Below are positions 16,018-27,400 of a stretch of 64,000 nt of DNA, piece after piece. Origin of the DNA: JBMOUD01 sp049319665 (lineage in GTDB: Bacteria > Pseudomonadota > Gammaproteobacteria > Enterobacterales > Enterobacteriaceae). Made by a program: the position numbers and the translations under genes. Below the pieces are notes generated by a model, which saw only the letters and a list, made by a program, of their open reading frames with translations, was not told where the DNA came from and did not search any database. The stretch covers positions 124,001 through 188,000 of the forward strand of contig NZ_JBMOUD010000007.1 in assembly GCF_049319665.1 (NCBI RefSeq), read 5' to 3'. Numbering within the stretch: the stretch's first letter is position 1; each line of letters begins with the position of its first letter.

Positions 16018-17283
16018 TCAAAGCAAACCCCAGTTCTGCAACTCTGCAATCGTATTTTCTACCCCATGTTCTTGGCTGACTTGATACCCAAGGCGCTTCG
16101 CCTGGCTCTTCACCTCAGCTGAGAAACTTTTGTTCAGGGCATGTTCTATTTCAGCTTCTCCTGAGCGTTTCATATCAATGCTGCCACCGCTCACGCCCAA
16201 TGCCTCAAGCTGCCATGCCCAGTAAAACTGATCGTAGATAAATGGCATGACGATTTGCGGTGTTCCCGCTTTCGCCGCAGCGGCAACCGTACCGCCGCCG
16301 CCGTGGTGGAATACGGCTTTGACTCTTGGAAACAGCCACTCATGTGACACACTCTCAACACAAATCACGCCCGGCAGATTGGCGGCTAAAATCATGTCGG
16401 TTTTAAGTGCGCCACCGCCACTCATGATTACAGCACGTATACCTGAACGTTTAATGACGTTGATAATTTTTTGTGTCAGCCCAGCAGGATCGGAGCTGGC
16501 CATGCTGCCAAAACCGATATAAATAGGCGCGTCGCCTTCGGCAATAAATTGCTCAAGCTCCGACGAAACCTGCTGCGTGGTGCTGACATCACCAAACCAA
16601 TTACCGGTTATCTTGATGGTGTCTTGTGGCCATTCGCTCGGACGCGGCACGATATGCTGGCTAAATGCATACAACACCTTTCTTGCCGCGTTGTTTTTAT
16701 CCGCCCACGGGCCGCTCCACGGCCAGGCGGGAAGCCCCAGACTCTGGCGACAATCGGCAAAAGATTTCGCCACGAAACGCCACATAGCGAGACGCAGAAA
16801 CTGCCAGACTGCCAGATTGATAAACCCCGGTAGCTTGAAGATTTTCTTCAAGAAAAACGGGGGTATCGTCCGCGATGGCGTCAATGGCGCAAAATAGACC
16901 GTCACCACAGGAATATCGAATTTCTCGCCAATCGACATTGCCAAGGGCACTGCCTGGTTGGCGGCGATGATTAAGCGGCTATCCTTTGCCGCTGCAATCG
17001 CCTGTTCAACCCAAAGAGACATCAGTTTATTGACGACTCCCGACATCTTTTTCGCGGCCTTGCGTGATGAATCTCCGTCCATCAGTCCCTGTTCAACCTG
17101 CCTGGCTTCTGGAAGATCAAGATCCCACCTGTCGTATCCCAATCCCTCATCGGTAACAAATTGCTCATTACGTTCACCGGACATGATGGAGCACTGGTGC
17201 CCCATCTGTTGAAGCTTCTTACCAAGAACGATAAACGGGCGGATATCACCCATCGAACCTGCGGTAAAAATGGACACTTTCAT
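16018..17283 (-). CDS. GT1-family glycosyltransferase (UGT/MGT type)
   Basis: The protein, about 421 residues, starts KVSIFTAGSMGDIRPFIVLG, the acceptor-side Rossmann segment. Its donor-binding half contains PIYIGFGSMAS and VKAVFHHGGGGTVAAAAKAG, followed by QIVMPFIYDQFYWA. This is the signature of GT1 enzymes acting on lipids, sterols, macrolides and other natural products with nucleotide-activated sugars. It probably attaches a sugar to the cluster product. No sugar-biosynthesis genes are in the window, so a common donor such as UDP-glucose is likely (inference). It follows the P450 gene closely in the same direction. Confidence 0.9.
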   Translation of the reverse strand: MKVSIFTAGSMGDIRPFIVLGKKLQQMGHQCSIMSGERNEQFVTDEGLGYDRWDLDLPEARQVEQGLMDGDSSRKAAKKMSGVVNKLMSLWVEQAIAAAKDSRLIIAANQAVPLAMSIGEKFDIPVVTVYFAPLTPSRTIPPFFLKKIFKLPGFINLAVWQFLRLAMWRFVAKSFADCRQSLGLPAWPWSGPWADKNNAARKVLYAFSQHIVPRPSEWPQDTIKITGNWFGDVSTTQQVSSELEQFIAEGDAPIYIGFGSMASSDPAGLTQKIINVIKRSGIRAVIMSGGGALKTDMILAANLPGVICVESVSHEWLFPRVKAVFHHGGGGTVAAAAKAGTPQIVMPFIYDQFYWAWQLEALGVSGGSIDMKRSGEAEIEHALNKSFSAEVKSQAKRLGYQVSQEHGVENTIAELQNWGLL

Positions 17284-17340
17284 CACTCACATACCTCGTT
17301 GCTACCGCGACCTTTCAGTCTTTTTTTCGACATGTGATAT

Positions 17341-18627
17341 TCAATCTTTAGGAATGATCACTTGCAGATTCTCAAAACCACGCAAGAAATTGGAGTAATT
17401 ACGTGTTGGCTCTTCGAGCACTTCAATTTTGGAAAAACGCTTAAGGATCTCTTCCCAAATAATCGACAGCTGCATTTCAGCCACTCGGCTGCCTAAGCAG
17501 GCATGAATACCCACCCCAAAGGAGAGGTGACGGCGAGCGCGTTCACGGTCGATACAGAAGTTATCAGGATCATCAATTGCTGCCGCATCGCGGTTGCCAG
17601 AGACATACCACATCAATACACGGTCGCCTTCTTTGATATTCTTGCCGTTCAGTTCCACATCACGGTTAGCCACGCGGCTCATAAAGCTGATTGGCGATTG
17701 GAAACGCAGGGTTTCCGATACCATCGACATCACCAGCTTATGATTAGCACGGAGCTTAGCGAACTCTTCCGGGTATTTATTCAACCAATAAATGCTGCCT
17801 GAAATGGTGTTACGCGTGGTGTCGTTGCCGCCGATAATCAGCAGAACAATGGTGCCGCGGAACTCATCGACGGTCATATTTGCCGTTTCAGGATGGTGAG
17901 CAAGCATCGAGATAAGATCATGGCTTGGCGGCTCATTGCGGCGTTTTTCCCACAAGGCTTCAAACGCTTGATAACACTTAACGGTTTCTTCCGCTTTTTG
18001 TTCCCAACTTTTAACCGGACCACGTCCTGGCTCAATCATCAGGATGTCAGACCAAAAGGTCAGTAAACGACGGTCTTCAAACGGGAAATCAAACAGCGTT
18101 GCCAGTACGGCGGCGGTCATTTCTTTAGAAACTAAATCAACCCAGTCAAAGGGTTCGCCAATTGGCAAATTATCGAGAATAATCCCTGCACGCTCACGCA
18201 TGATAGGTTCCATTCTTGCCAGGCTAGCAGGCCCCATACCAGGCGTTACCGCTTTACGGTGCTTGGTATGTTCTGGTGGGTCCATGGTAATGAAGCCCAC
18301 GTTTTTACGGCGTTTATGGCCAATTGCCTGTAACGCGGCTTCAAGTTTGACCTTCTCTTCCAACGACTTAAGATCGATGTTGTGTGTGGAGGTAAAGTCG
18401 CGGTGATTATTCCCCACGCTACGGATATCGTCCCATAGCGTCACCGACCAATAAGGGCCAAATTCACTCTCAGGGGTGAAATGCACAGGATCTTCGCGTC
18501 TTAAACGTTCGAAGACCGGCAGCTCTGTGGCATTAGCAAAACGATCTCTGCGCGCAGGGTTAAGTTCTTCCAGTGGGATCGTATTAATATCTTCAAAAGC
18601 AGCGTGTGATTGTTCGGTCATTTTCAT
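17341..18627 (-). CDS. Cytochrome P450
   Basis: This 428-residue soluble P450 shows the haem-binding loop HLSFGVGIHACLGSRVAE, the K-helix ETLRFQSP (ExxR) and the oxygen-activating I-helix IIGGNDTTRN. Its sequence (for example MDPPEHTKHRKAV) is closest in style to bacterial CYP124/125-like enzymes, which hydroxylate lipid chains or sterols. In this cluster it is likely a tailoring hydroxylase acting on the polyketide chain or the peptide, perhaps making the hydroxyl that the neighbouring glycosyltransferase uses (inference). No dedicated ferredoxin or ferredoxin reductase gene is present, so host redox partners are implied. Confidence 0.93.
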   Translation of the reverse strand: MKMTEQSHAAFEDINTIPLEELNPARRDRFANATELPVFERLRREDPVHFTPESEFGPYWSVTLWDDIRSVGNNHRDFTSTHNIDLKSLEEKVKLEAALQAIGHKRRKNVGFITMDPPEHTKHRKAVTPGMGPASLARMEPIMRERAGIILDNLPIGEPFDWVDLVSKEMTAAVLATLFDFPFEDRRLLTFWSDILMIEPGRGPVKSWEQKAEETVKCYQAFEALWEKRRNEPPSHDLISMLAHHPETANMTVDEFRGTIVLLIIGGNDTTRNTISGSIYWLNKYPEEFAKLRANHKLVMSMVSETLRFQSPISFMSRVANRDVELNGKNIKEGDRVLMWYVSGNRDAAAIDDPDNFCIDRERARRHLSFGVGIHACLGSRVAEMQLSIIWEEILKRFSKIEVLEEPTRNYSNFLRGFENLQVIIPKD

Positions 18628-18665
18628 TCACTCGTTATATTTTTTGATTGTGTTAATGCACATGA

Positions 18666-18707
18666 CCGTGGAAAGTGCCCACTCACAAACTCAGGCACCT
18701 TCCACGG
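18666..18707 (-). promoter_or_regulatory. Long hairpin between NRPS 3 and the P450 gene
   Basis: CCGTGGAA(N)GTGCC pairs with GGCAC(N)TTCCACGG, a 13-base-pair stem with one internal mismatch and a loop of about 14 bases. There is no T-tract in the direction of transcription. It is better read as a partial attenuator or mRNA-stability element between assembly-line and tailoring genes than as a full terminator. Confidence 0.5.
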
Positions 18708-18724
18708 GAAGAGTCAGCTAGCCT

Positions 18725-21700
18725 TTATTGACCCGCCTGCACAAACTGAAACCACAATTGCACCAGCTCAGTAACATAAGGCGCTTTCAACACCGTAAAG
18801 TGCTGAGCAGGCCCGTTCACTGTATTAAGCGCATCGGCCCAATGGGCCCATCCAGCCTGATCCTCACGGCGACGGGTAACATCTTCGTCGTCGTTCATCC
18901 AAGGATCGCGAACCTGTACCAGGTTTACCTGCCCCTGATAGCGAGATGCCGGAACGTAATGTGCCTGCCTCGCGGCATGGAAAGTCTGCCACGGGCCTTG
19001 CAACAAGCTAGGCGATGAGTTGCCCGGCAGTTTCCCGGCACGATGCAAATGTTGGTGCACGACGGACAGCATCTTTTCAATGTCGTTACTGGCGTAAATG
19101 GATGGGTCAATATCCAGCGCCGCTCCTAGATTGAAGCCGATGCTCTCGACATATTCGCGCAGACAATCAGCCAAACTTGGCGTCACAGCGTCATCTTTGC
19201 TCGCCAATGGCGCTTCAGAGTCGATAAGCGTCAACGACGCAACCTGATATCCCTGGGCCGCCAGTTGACTCGCCATTTCAAACGCCACTTGTCCACCAAA
19301 AGAGTGACCAAGCAGGTGAACTGGCGTCTGCACATCAAAGCCCGCCTGACGAATCGCTGCCAGGTTGCGTGCCGCTGCCGCTTCTACCGACGCCTCTGGC
19401 GTTGTAACGCCATCGATACCTTTTGGCAGCAGTCCGTAAACCGGCTGATTAGCGGGTAATGACTGTACGAAAGGCAAGAAGTCGGTCACTGTCGCGCCAG
19501 CACCGGGGATGCAGAACACAGGCGTGGTGTTAGCCGAGCCTTTTTGTAATGCGATCAACGGTTTGAAGTCAGCGCTATCAACAGGTGCAGAGAGAGTCGC
19601 CGGGCGCGAAGCCTGGGCGCTACCAGCCTGCAATTCGGCGATTGGCGCATCAGGTGATGTCACCATCGCTTCCAGCGTAGCCAGATAGCCCGCCACCATG
19701 CGCTCGGCCGTTTCGCGGCTAAACAAGTCGGTGGCATATTCCAGTATTCCGTCCATCCCCAGCGGCGTACCGTCGGTGCCATATTTTTCATACAGCATGT
19801 AGTACAGATCCCACTTAGCGTTACCGCTGTGGGCTGGGAATACGCTGGCATTCAGGCCGGGAACGTTGAAGATTTCCGACGGCGTGTTTTGCAGGATCAT
19901 CATGGTTTGGAACAATGGATAATGCGACGGTGAACGTACCGGCAATAATTCAGTGACCAATTTCAGATAAGGAATATCCTGATGACCATACGAGTTTAGC
20001 GCCTGGGTACGCACTCTTTCGAGTACATCATTCACACGAGGATTACCTGAAGTATCTACGCGCATCACCCATTGCGTCAGGAAGCAACCCACCAGCTCAC
20101 TCAACGCTTGGTCACTACGCCCAGCAGAAATGGCGCCCAGCGGGATGTCTTCGCCTGCGCCGAGTTGGGTGTAATAAATACCCAATGCCGCCTGCAAGAC
20201 CATCGACAATGTCATGTTGCGCTCGCGCGCCAGCACGCTTAAACGCTGATGCAAATCGGCGTTGATTGGCAATGGCAGCATTTCGCCGCGATAGCTCGGT
20301 TTTTCTGGACGCGGATAATCCATCGGCAGAGCCAGCGTATCAGGAACGCCTTTTAACGTTTTCTTCCAATAGGCTAATTGCTCGGCAAACAGACTGTCGG
20401 CATCGTTAGGATCACCGAGCAGTTCGCGGTGCCACACGGCATAGTCCGCATACTGAACAGGCAGCGGGACAAAGGCAGGTGCTTCACCTTCACTGCGCGC
20501 TTTATAGGCCAGCGTCAGGTCGCGAGTCAGCGGTGCCAAAGAGAACGCATCACACGCAATGTGGTGGAACAAAATCACCAGAATGTGAGTTTGTGGCCCC
20601 ACGCGCAGAATTGACGGACGGAACGGCAGGTCAACCGCCAGGTCGAACACCGACGTAATCGCTTCAAATACCGCCTGCTTGGCGTGTTCTGGGCTGACGT
20701 CAACATAAGGAATGTCGAAATGGACGTTAGCAAATGGCTCAACCAACTGAACGGTTTGCCCGTCAACGACGCCAAAGCGAGTGCGCAGTGTTTCATGACG
20801 CTCAACCAAGTCGTACAGTGACGCTTTTAACGCCGCTTGATTCAGCTCACCTTCGAGCATCACGACAATCGGTGTATTCAGCGATGAGTTATCACCACGG
20901 GTATTCTGGCCCACCCACATCAGATGCTGGCCATAAGAAACCGGCAGCGGCGCTGGACGCGGTTCAACTTTAGCTAGCGGTTGGCGTACTTTAGTTTGAT
21001 CGCTCAGTTGCTTAGCCAGGCTAGCCACCGTTGGGTTTTCAAACAGCACGCGCACCGGCAGCTCAATACCGAGTTTGGCGCGAATGCGGCCAATCAATCC
21101 GGTTGCCAGAATCGAATGTCCGCCCATTGCAAAGAAGTCGTCATCGATGCCAATTTGCGGATGTTGCAGCAATTCTGAGTACAGTGCGCACAGCACTTCT
21201 TCACGCTCGTTGCGCGGCGCGCGATAGCTAGAGGCATCGCTGAATTCAATCGCAGGCAGTGCTTTGCGATCCACTTTGCCGTTAGCGGTCAGTGGGAATT
21301 GATCCAGCGCCACAATACGCGCAGGCACCATGTAGTCCGGCAGACGCGCATTGAGGTAATCCTGCAATGTCGCTTCTACCTTTTGCTGCTCAGAGATGTC
21401 TTGTTGCTCAGAGACTTCTTGCAGCTCAGGTGCCACAACATAAGCTACCAGGCGTTTACCCGCGCCGTTGTCTACGGCCAGCACCAGCGCCTTATCAACC
21501 TGCGGATGTTCAACCAGACGGGCTTCAATCTCACCAAGCTCAATACGGAAGCCGCGCAGCTTGACCTGCTGATCGTTACGACCGACAAAGATCAGGTTGC
21601 CATCTGGCTGATAACGCACTAAATCGCCGGTGCGGTACAAGCGTGCATCGGCGACAAACGGGTCAGCCACAAAGCGTTCGGCGGTTAGGTCGTCACGATT

Positions 21701-24451
21701 GAGATAACCCAGCGCCACACCAGCCCCACCAATATACAGCTCACCTACCGCACCTAGCGGTACTGGATGCTGATGCTTGTCCAATACGTAAGTGGTGGTA
21801 TTGCCGATTGGACGGCCGATCGGAATGCTCGAGGCATTAGCCGATACATTATCAATGGCATAAGTGGTGGCAAAAGTGGTGGTTTCAGTCGGTCCGTAAC
21901 CATTGACCAGTTTGGCCGATGGTGAAGTACGCAGCACTTGAGCAATGATGTTTGGATCAAGCGCATCACCGCCAACAAACAGTGATTTAAACTGTGGAAT
22001 GACCGGAGCCAGCTCAGTATAAAGCTGGTTAAACAGACCCACAGTGAGCCACAGCTGGTTCACGTTATGCAACTTAAGTGCACGTACCAACGCCGCAGGA
22101 GAGAGCAGTGTGTCGTGATCGATAGTGACGCAGGTTCCCCCCGTGAGCAGCGGTGCCCAAATTTCCAGAGTACTCGCATCAAATGCGGTGTTCGCCGCCA
22201 GCGCCATACGGTCGCCCGCTTCAAAACTGCCCACGCCGCTATTAATCACTAAGCGGTTGATCGCGTAATGCGGTACCAGCACGCCTTTCGGGATGCCGGT
22301 CGAACCTGAGGTGTAGATAACATAAGCCGGTGCGCTGGCCGCAATCTGCACATCAACGGCCGCATCGCTGGCATTCGCGACGTCAGCGCCATTGACATCA
22401 ATGACCGGCAGATGGATATCCGCAGCCAGTGCCTGATGCACATCGCTGACCAATACACGCGCCGCGCAGTCTTCGATAACCCAGCTTAAACGCTCTGGCG
22501 GTGCCAACGGGTCTAGCGGTACATAAGTCGCGCCAGCCTTGAGGATAGCCAAGGTCGCAGCCAACAGCGCACTACCGCGCGGCAGCAACAGCGCCACGAA
22601 GTCACCCGGTTGAACGCCTTTGGCAACCAGCACCTGCGCCAGACGATTAGCACGCTGGTTCAGGGCGTTATAGCTGAGTTGTTCGTCACCATCAATGACC
22701 GCAATCGCTTCTGGCGTACGGGCAACTTGTTGCTCGAACAGACGATGAACGAGTTCATTGGCAGGGAAAGACGTTGCCGTATTGTTCCAATCCACCAGCA
22801 GTTGCTGGCGCTCGCTGGCAGGTAAGATATCCAACGCATGCATTGGTTTGCTTGGGGTGGAATCCAGCGCATCGGCCAGACTTTTCATCACCTGCTGCAA
22901 ATAACCAATAATGCGCTCAGCAGAGAGTTGTGGAACAGCCAGCACGTTCAGGCGCAAGGTATCGCCAAAGTCGTCCACTGACACGGTCAGAGGATAATCG
23001 GTACGTTCTTCAAAACCGTGCCATTCGACCATATCGCGTTCGCCGCTAACATCTACGCTCTCATCTGACGCCTGTTGATTGTGGCGATAGTTGAACAGCA
23101 TGTTAAACAGCGGCGTTGGCGCGGCAATGCCGCTGCAACGCTGGGCCAGGCTGAGCGAAGCATGCTCGTGATCGAGCAATGCGGCCAGACGCTTGTGCGT
23201 GGCGCGCACGCTTTCTTCAACGCTGACATCGCCCAAATCAAGACGGATCGGCAAGGTGTTAATGAATGGCCCCATGATCTGGTCGCCACCCTCGCCCGCC
23301 TGCAAACGACCGAGCAGAATGGTACCAAACACCACGGTGTCGCTATCGCTGGCGCGGGCCATAATCTGTCCCCACACCAGGTGACAGATACTGCCCATGC
23401 TGACGCCAAGGCGGCGCGCATGCGCACGGAGACGATCGACTACCGTTGGCTCAACATCTTGGCGCAGCTCGACGACAGTTTCGTTGTCCACGACGACATT
23501 ATTGATACCAAATGTCAGCGTCGGTGCGTCGATATCACCGAGCATCTCGCGGAAGAATTGCTCGTGCTGGGCATCAGTCGTGCCGCTGCGGATCTTGGAG
23601 ATCAGACGACGGAACGGCTGCGGCGCAGGCAATAGCTGCCCGCGCCCCATGATAAAGGCGGTAATGTCTTGGATCATGATCTGCAGCGATGTGATGTCAT
23701 CGATCAGATGGTGCTGCAACATGATCATTTCCCAGCGTCCACTTTGTGGATCCTGAGCGGTATAAAGACTCAGCAACGGCGCCTGAGTCAGATCAATACG
23801 ATAATGCGAGGGATCATAGCGCTCAACCAGCTGCGCCATGATTGGGCCATTGGCCGGATCAAGTTCAACTTCTGTGAGCTTAACCGGCGCATTACGCAGT
23901 ACAACTTGTGCCGACGTTGACAGACCTTGCCAGAAAAACGCCGTGCGCAAAATGTCATGGCGATTAATGGTTTGCTGAACGGCCTCGACGTATTGCAGCA
24001 TCACCTCGCGGTTTGCCAGGGAAACCTTGGCAAACTGCAGGTAAGGGTCGCCTTTGTCGCTTAGCTGATGCAGGAATAAAATCCCTTCCTGCAACGGCGT
24101 CAATGCGTAGATATCCTGCACATTCGCCACGCCACCAGGAACCTGCGCAACAATCTGCTCAATATCGTCCTGAGTAAGATCAATCAGAGGCAACATATCT
24201 GGCGTCAGATGAGTGGTCTGCGGAGTGATTCTATTCGCTGGCACTCTTGCACCACCACTCCCCCCTTGCGAGGAGAAATCTCTCCCCCCGCGCAGGGCTT
24301 CGACGAGAGCAGGTTTATGCTCTCGCAAAGCGGTTTTGATATCAGGGGTCAAAGACCCCTTTGCTGCCTTGATGACCAGAGATTCACCATCAAGCGATAA
24401 GGCAATATTTGCCTCATCAAGTGTCTTCAAAAGGTCATCAAAATCCATCAT
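18725..24451 (-). CDS. NRPS 3: docking-C-A(Val-like)-T-C-TE, terminal synthetase
   Basis: The 1908 residues order as: TubC-type docking domain (1-55); C domain (about 72-510, HHLIDDI near 249); A domain (about 565-1065); PCP (GGHSI, Ser near 1114); second C domain (about 1160-1610, HHIACDA near 1300); thioesterase (about 1640-1905, GHSFGG near 1718). Pocket residues read by eye as D-A-L-W-F-G-G-T-F-K, close to known valine signatures. No carrier protein lies between the second C domain and the TE. So this C domain has no tethered acceptor in the protein and may use a free amine or act in release. The start overlaps the end of NRPS 2 (ATGA). Its docking domain suits the C-terminal tail of NRPS 2. 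Confidence 0.95.
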   Translation of the reverse strand: MMDFDDLLKTLDEANIALSLDGESLVIKAAKGSLTPDIKTALREHKPALVEALRGGRDFSSQGGSGGARVPANRITPQTTHLTPDMLPLIDLTQDDIEQIVAQVPGGVANVQDIYALTPLQEGILFLHQLSDKGDPYLQFAKVSLANREVMLQYVEAVQQTINRHDILRTAFFWQGLSTSAQVVLRNAPVKLTEVELDPANGPIMAQLVERYDPSHYRIDLTQAPLLSLYTAQDPQSGRWEMIMLQHHLIDDITSLQIMIQDITAFIMGRGQLLPAPQPFRRLISKIRSGTTDAQHEQFFREMLGDIDAPTLTFGINNVVVDNETVVELRQDVEPTVVDRLRAHARRLGVSMGSICHLVWGQIMARASDSDTVVFGTILLGRLQAGEGGDQIMGPFINTLPIRLDLGDVSVEESVRATHKRLAALLDHEHASLSLAQRCSGIAAPTPLFNMLFNYRHNQQASDESVDVSGERDMVEWHGFEERTDYPLTVSVDDFGDTLRLNVLAVPQLSAERIIGYLQQVMKSLADALDSTPSKPMHALDILPASERQQLLVDWNNTATSFPANELVHRLFEQQVARTPEAIAVIDGDEQLSYNALNQRANRLAQVLVAKGVQPGDFVALLLPRGSALLAATLAILKAGATYVPLDPLAPPERLSWVIEDCAARVLVSDVHQALAADIHLPVIDVNGADVANASDAAVDVQIAASAPAYVIYTSGSTGIPKGVLVPHYAINRLVINSGVGSFEAGDRMALAANTAFDASTLEIWAPLLTGGTCVTIDHDTLLSPAALVRALKLHNVNQLWLTVGLFNQLYTELAPVIPQFKSLFVGGDALDPNIIAQVLRTSPSAKLVNGYGPTETTTFATTYAIDNVSANASSIPIGRPIGNTTTYVLDKHQHPVPLGAVGELYIGGAGVALGYLNRDDLTAERFVADPFVADARLYRTGDLVRYQPDGNLIFVGRNDQQVKLRGFRIELGEIEARLVEHPQVDKALVLAVDNGAGKRLVAYVVAPELQEVSEQQDISEQQKVEATLQDYLNARLPDYMVPARIVALDQFPLTANGKVDRKALPAIEFSDASSYRAPRNEREEVLCALYSELLQHPQIGIDDDFFAMGGHSILATGLIGRIRAKLGIELPVRVLFENPTVASLAKQLSDQTKVRQPLAKVEPRPAPLPVSYGQHLMWVGQNTRGDNSSLNTPIVVMLEGELNQAALKASLYDLVERHETLRTRFGVVDGQTVQLVEPFANVHFDIPYVDVSPEHAKQAVFEAITSVFDLAVDLPFRPSILRVGPQTHILVILFHHIACDAFSLAPLTRDLTLAYKARSEGEAPAFVPLPVQYADYAVWHRELLGDPNDADSLFAEQLAYWKKTLKGVPDTLALPMDYPRPEKPSYRGEMLPLPINADLHQRLSVLARERNMTLSMVLQAALGIYYTQLGAGEDIPLGAISAGRSDQALSELVGCFLTQWVMRVDTSGNPRVNDVLERVRTQALNSYGHQDIPYLKLVTELLPVRSPSHYPLFQTMMILQNTPSEIFNVPGLNASVFPAHSGNAKWDLYYMLYEKYGTDGTPLGMDGILEYATDLFSRETAERMVAGYLATLEAMVTSPDAPIAELQAGSAQASRPATLSAPVDSADFKPLIALQKGSANTTPVFCIPGAGATVTDFLPFVQSLPANQPVYGLLPKGIDGVTTPEASVEAAAARNLAAIRQAGFDVQTPVHLLGHSFGGQVAFEMASQLAAQGYQVASLTLIDSEAPLASKDDAVTPSLADCLREYVESIGFNLGAALDIDPSIYASNDIEKMLSVVHQHLHRAGKLPGNSSPSLLQGPWQTFHAARQAHYVPASRYQGQVNLVQVRDPWMNDDEDVTRRREDQAGWAHWADALNTVNGPAQHFTVLKAPYVTELVQLWFQFVQAGQ

Positions 24452-27400
24452 AGTCTCATCTCATCGAGTTCAATGGTACGTGCAGACAGCTCTGCTAAAG
24501 TTGGGCTCTCGAACAGTGCACGGATCTCAGTACTCAAATCACGCTGACGCAGATGTTCCATCAGTTGAACTGCCAGCAGCGAGTGCCCGCCCAGCTCAAA
24601 GAAGTTATCATGACGTCCAACGCGCTCAACGCCCAACAGCTCCTGCCACAGCTCAGCCATCGCAATCTCAATATCACCTTCTGGTGCTTCATAAGTACGA
24701 CGGAAGAATGAAGAATCATCTGGCAGAGGTAACGCCTTACGATCCAACTTGCCATTGGCAGTCAGCGGCAGCTCATCAAGTTTGACGAAGGCTGCTGGCA
24801 CCATGTATTCAGGCAACTGTGCCGCCAGGCTGCTACGCCACTGAGCGATGTGCTCAGAAGTGCTCAGACCTTCAGCTTGCGCTGCGGCATCGAGAACCAC
24901 ATAAGCCACCAGACGCAGGTCACCCTGAGCGTCGTCACGCGCCACAACAACCGCATCACGTACAGAAGGTTGTTTCAGCAATTCAGCGTCAATTTCACCC
25001 AGTTCGATACGGAAACCACGGATCTTAACTTGGTTATCGTTACGGCCGAGGTATTCGATATCGCCATTAGGCAGATAGCGCGCGATGTCACCGGTGCGGT
25101 ACATACGTCCATCAGCTTTAGAAGCAAACGGATCTTTAAGGAAGCGTTCTGCAGTCAGGTCTGGACGATTCAGGTAGCCACGAGCCACGCCCACGCCGCC
25201 GATGTACAACTCGCCGATAACACCCAGCGGAACTGGACGTTGATGTTGGTCCAGCAGATAGATACGCAGGTTAGCGATTGGACGGCCAATTGGCACAATC
25301 GCAGTCTCTGGCAAGTCTTTCGGACAGGTCCAAGAGGTTACGTCGATGGCCGCTTCGGTTGGTCCGTACAGGTTGTGTACCGCGGTGTCTGGCAGCACTT
25401 TGTAGCAAGCGGCAACGCTGGCTGAGCTCAACGCTTCACCACTACATACGATACGACGCAGTGAGCGGCAGGCTGAGACGCCATCGCTTGCCAGGAACAG
25501 GTTCAACATCGATGGTACAAAGTGCATGGTGGTGATGTTGTTAGCCTGAATAACCTGAGCCAGCGCTTGGGTATCTTTGTGTGCACCTGGAGGCGCGACC
25601 ACTAAGGTTGCACCAACAGACAGCGGCCAGAAGAATTCCCACACCGATACGTCAAAGCTGAAGGTGGTTTTTTGCAATACGGCATCGCTGCTATCGAGCT
25701 GATACGCGTCCTGCATCCACTGCAAGCGGTTGATAAGACCGATGTGTTCGTTCTCTACGCCTTTTGGCTTGCCGGTAGAACCGGAGGTGTAGATAACATA
25801 AGCCAGGTTGCGTGAGGTCAGACCCAGTTCAGCAGGAGACAGTGAGTCAGTTGACAGCGATGAGCTAGCCAGTGCCGCCACATCCAGGTCAAAAGCAACG
25901 GTTTTGCTGGTATCGAGTTCTGCGGTCACTTCGCGGCCACGTTTGTCGAGCAACAGCAGTTTCGGTGCTGAGTCTTCGAGAATGTAAGCCAAACGGTCAA
26001 CAGGGTAATCAGGGTCTAATGGCACATAGGCACCACCGGCTTTGATAATACCCATCAAGCCAACCACCATCTCGATGCTACGATCCAGACAGATAGCTAC
26101 GCGATCGTCTGGTTTCACGCCTTGCTGGTGCAAGTGGTGCGCCAGTTGGTTAGACAACGCATTCAGTTCTGCGTAGCTCAGTTCACGCTCGCCAAAGCGC
26201 AGTGCGATAGCTGACGGCGTCAGTTTCACCTGTGCTTCGAACATCTGATGTGTATAAGCCACGTCTGGGTACACTTTGTCGGTGTTGTTCCAGTCGTTCA
26301 ACAGCAAGTTACGCTCTGCCGCTGGCAGAATGTTGATCTGCTGCATTGGGGTCTGCGGCGCTTCATCCAGGGCTTTAGAAATGTTCTCAAGCGCGTGCTG
26401 GGTATAGGCAAACAGCAGTTCTGGGTCCAGAGATTCAACCACCTGAATATTCAGGCCCAACGCGGTGCCGTAGTCGTCCACGGACAGCGTGATTGGGTAG
26501 GTAGTACGTTCTTCAAAGCCATCCCATTGGTCCGCTTCTGGTACAGCGAAATCAAGTGAGTTGGTTTCTGATTCACGGTTATGACGGTAGTTGAACAGCG
26601 TGTTGAACAACGGTGTAGAACCGGAAATTCCGCTGCAACGCAGTGCCAATGCCAATGAGGCGTGTTCGTGGCTCAGCAATTCAGCCAGGCGTTTGTGGGT
26701 CGCACGTACGCTCTCTTCAACGCTGGCACCGTGCATATCAAGACGCAATGGCAGCGTGTTGATAAATGGCCCCATGATCTGGTCTGCACCTTCACCGGCG
26801 TGCATACGACCGAACAAGATAGTCCCGAAGACCACAGAATCTTGACCGCTGATGCAAGCCAGCACTTGGCCCCAGGCCAGGTGACAGATGCTGCCCAGGC
26901 TCACGCCAAGACGACGTGCATGTGCACGCAGGCCATCGTTCAAACGCTGTGGAACCTTGCGCGCGACTTCGATAATTTCTGAGTCATCGAGCATATTAAC
27001 CAAGCCATAAGGCGCGGTTGGCTCATCAATATCAGACAATGTAGAACGGAAATAACGCTCGTGTTCTTCCGGGCTCTTACCCAAGCGCACTTGCGCAATC
27101 AAGCGGCGGAATGGCTGCGCTTCTGGCAAGGTATCACCTTTGCCAGCCAGGAAGGTATGGATCTCGGCAGACAGGATCAGTACCGAGGTAATGTCATCGA
27201 TCAAGTGGTGCAGTACACGGAACATTTCATAACGTTCAGTGCTCTTGTCATAGGCAACGAATGCGTGCAGCAACGGTGGCTTAGACAGGTCGATGCTGTA
27301 GTGAGACGGGTCGAAACGCTCGGCCAGTTGCTCTGCGATTGGGCCATTGGCTGGGTCGAGTTCAACTTCCTGCACATGCAGTTTTGCCTGGCGTTGTACC

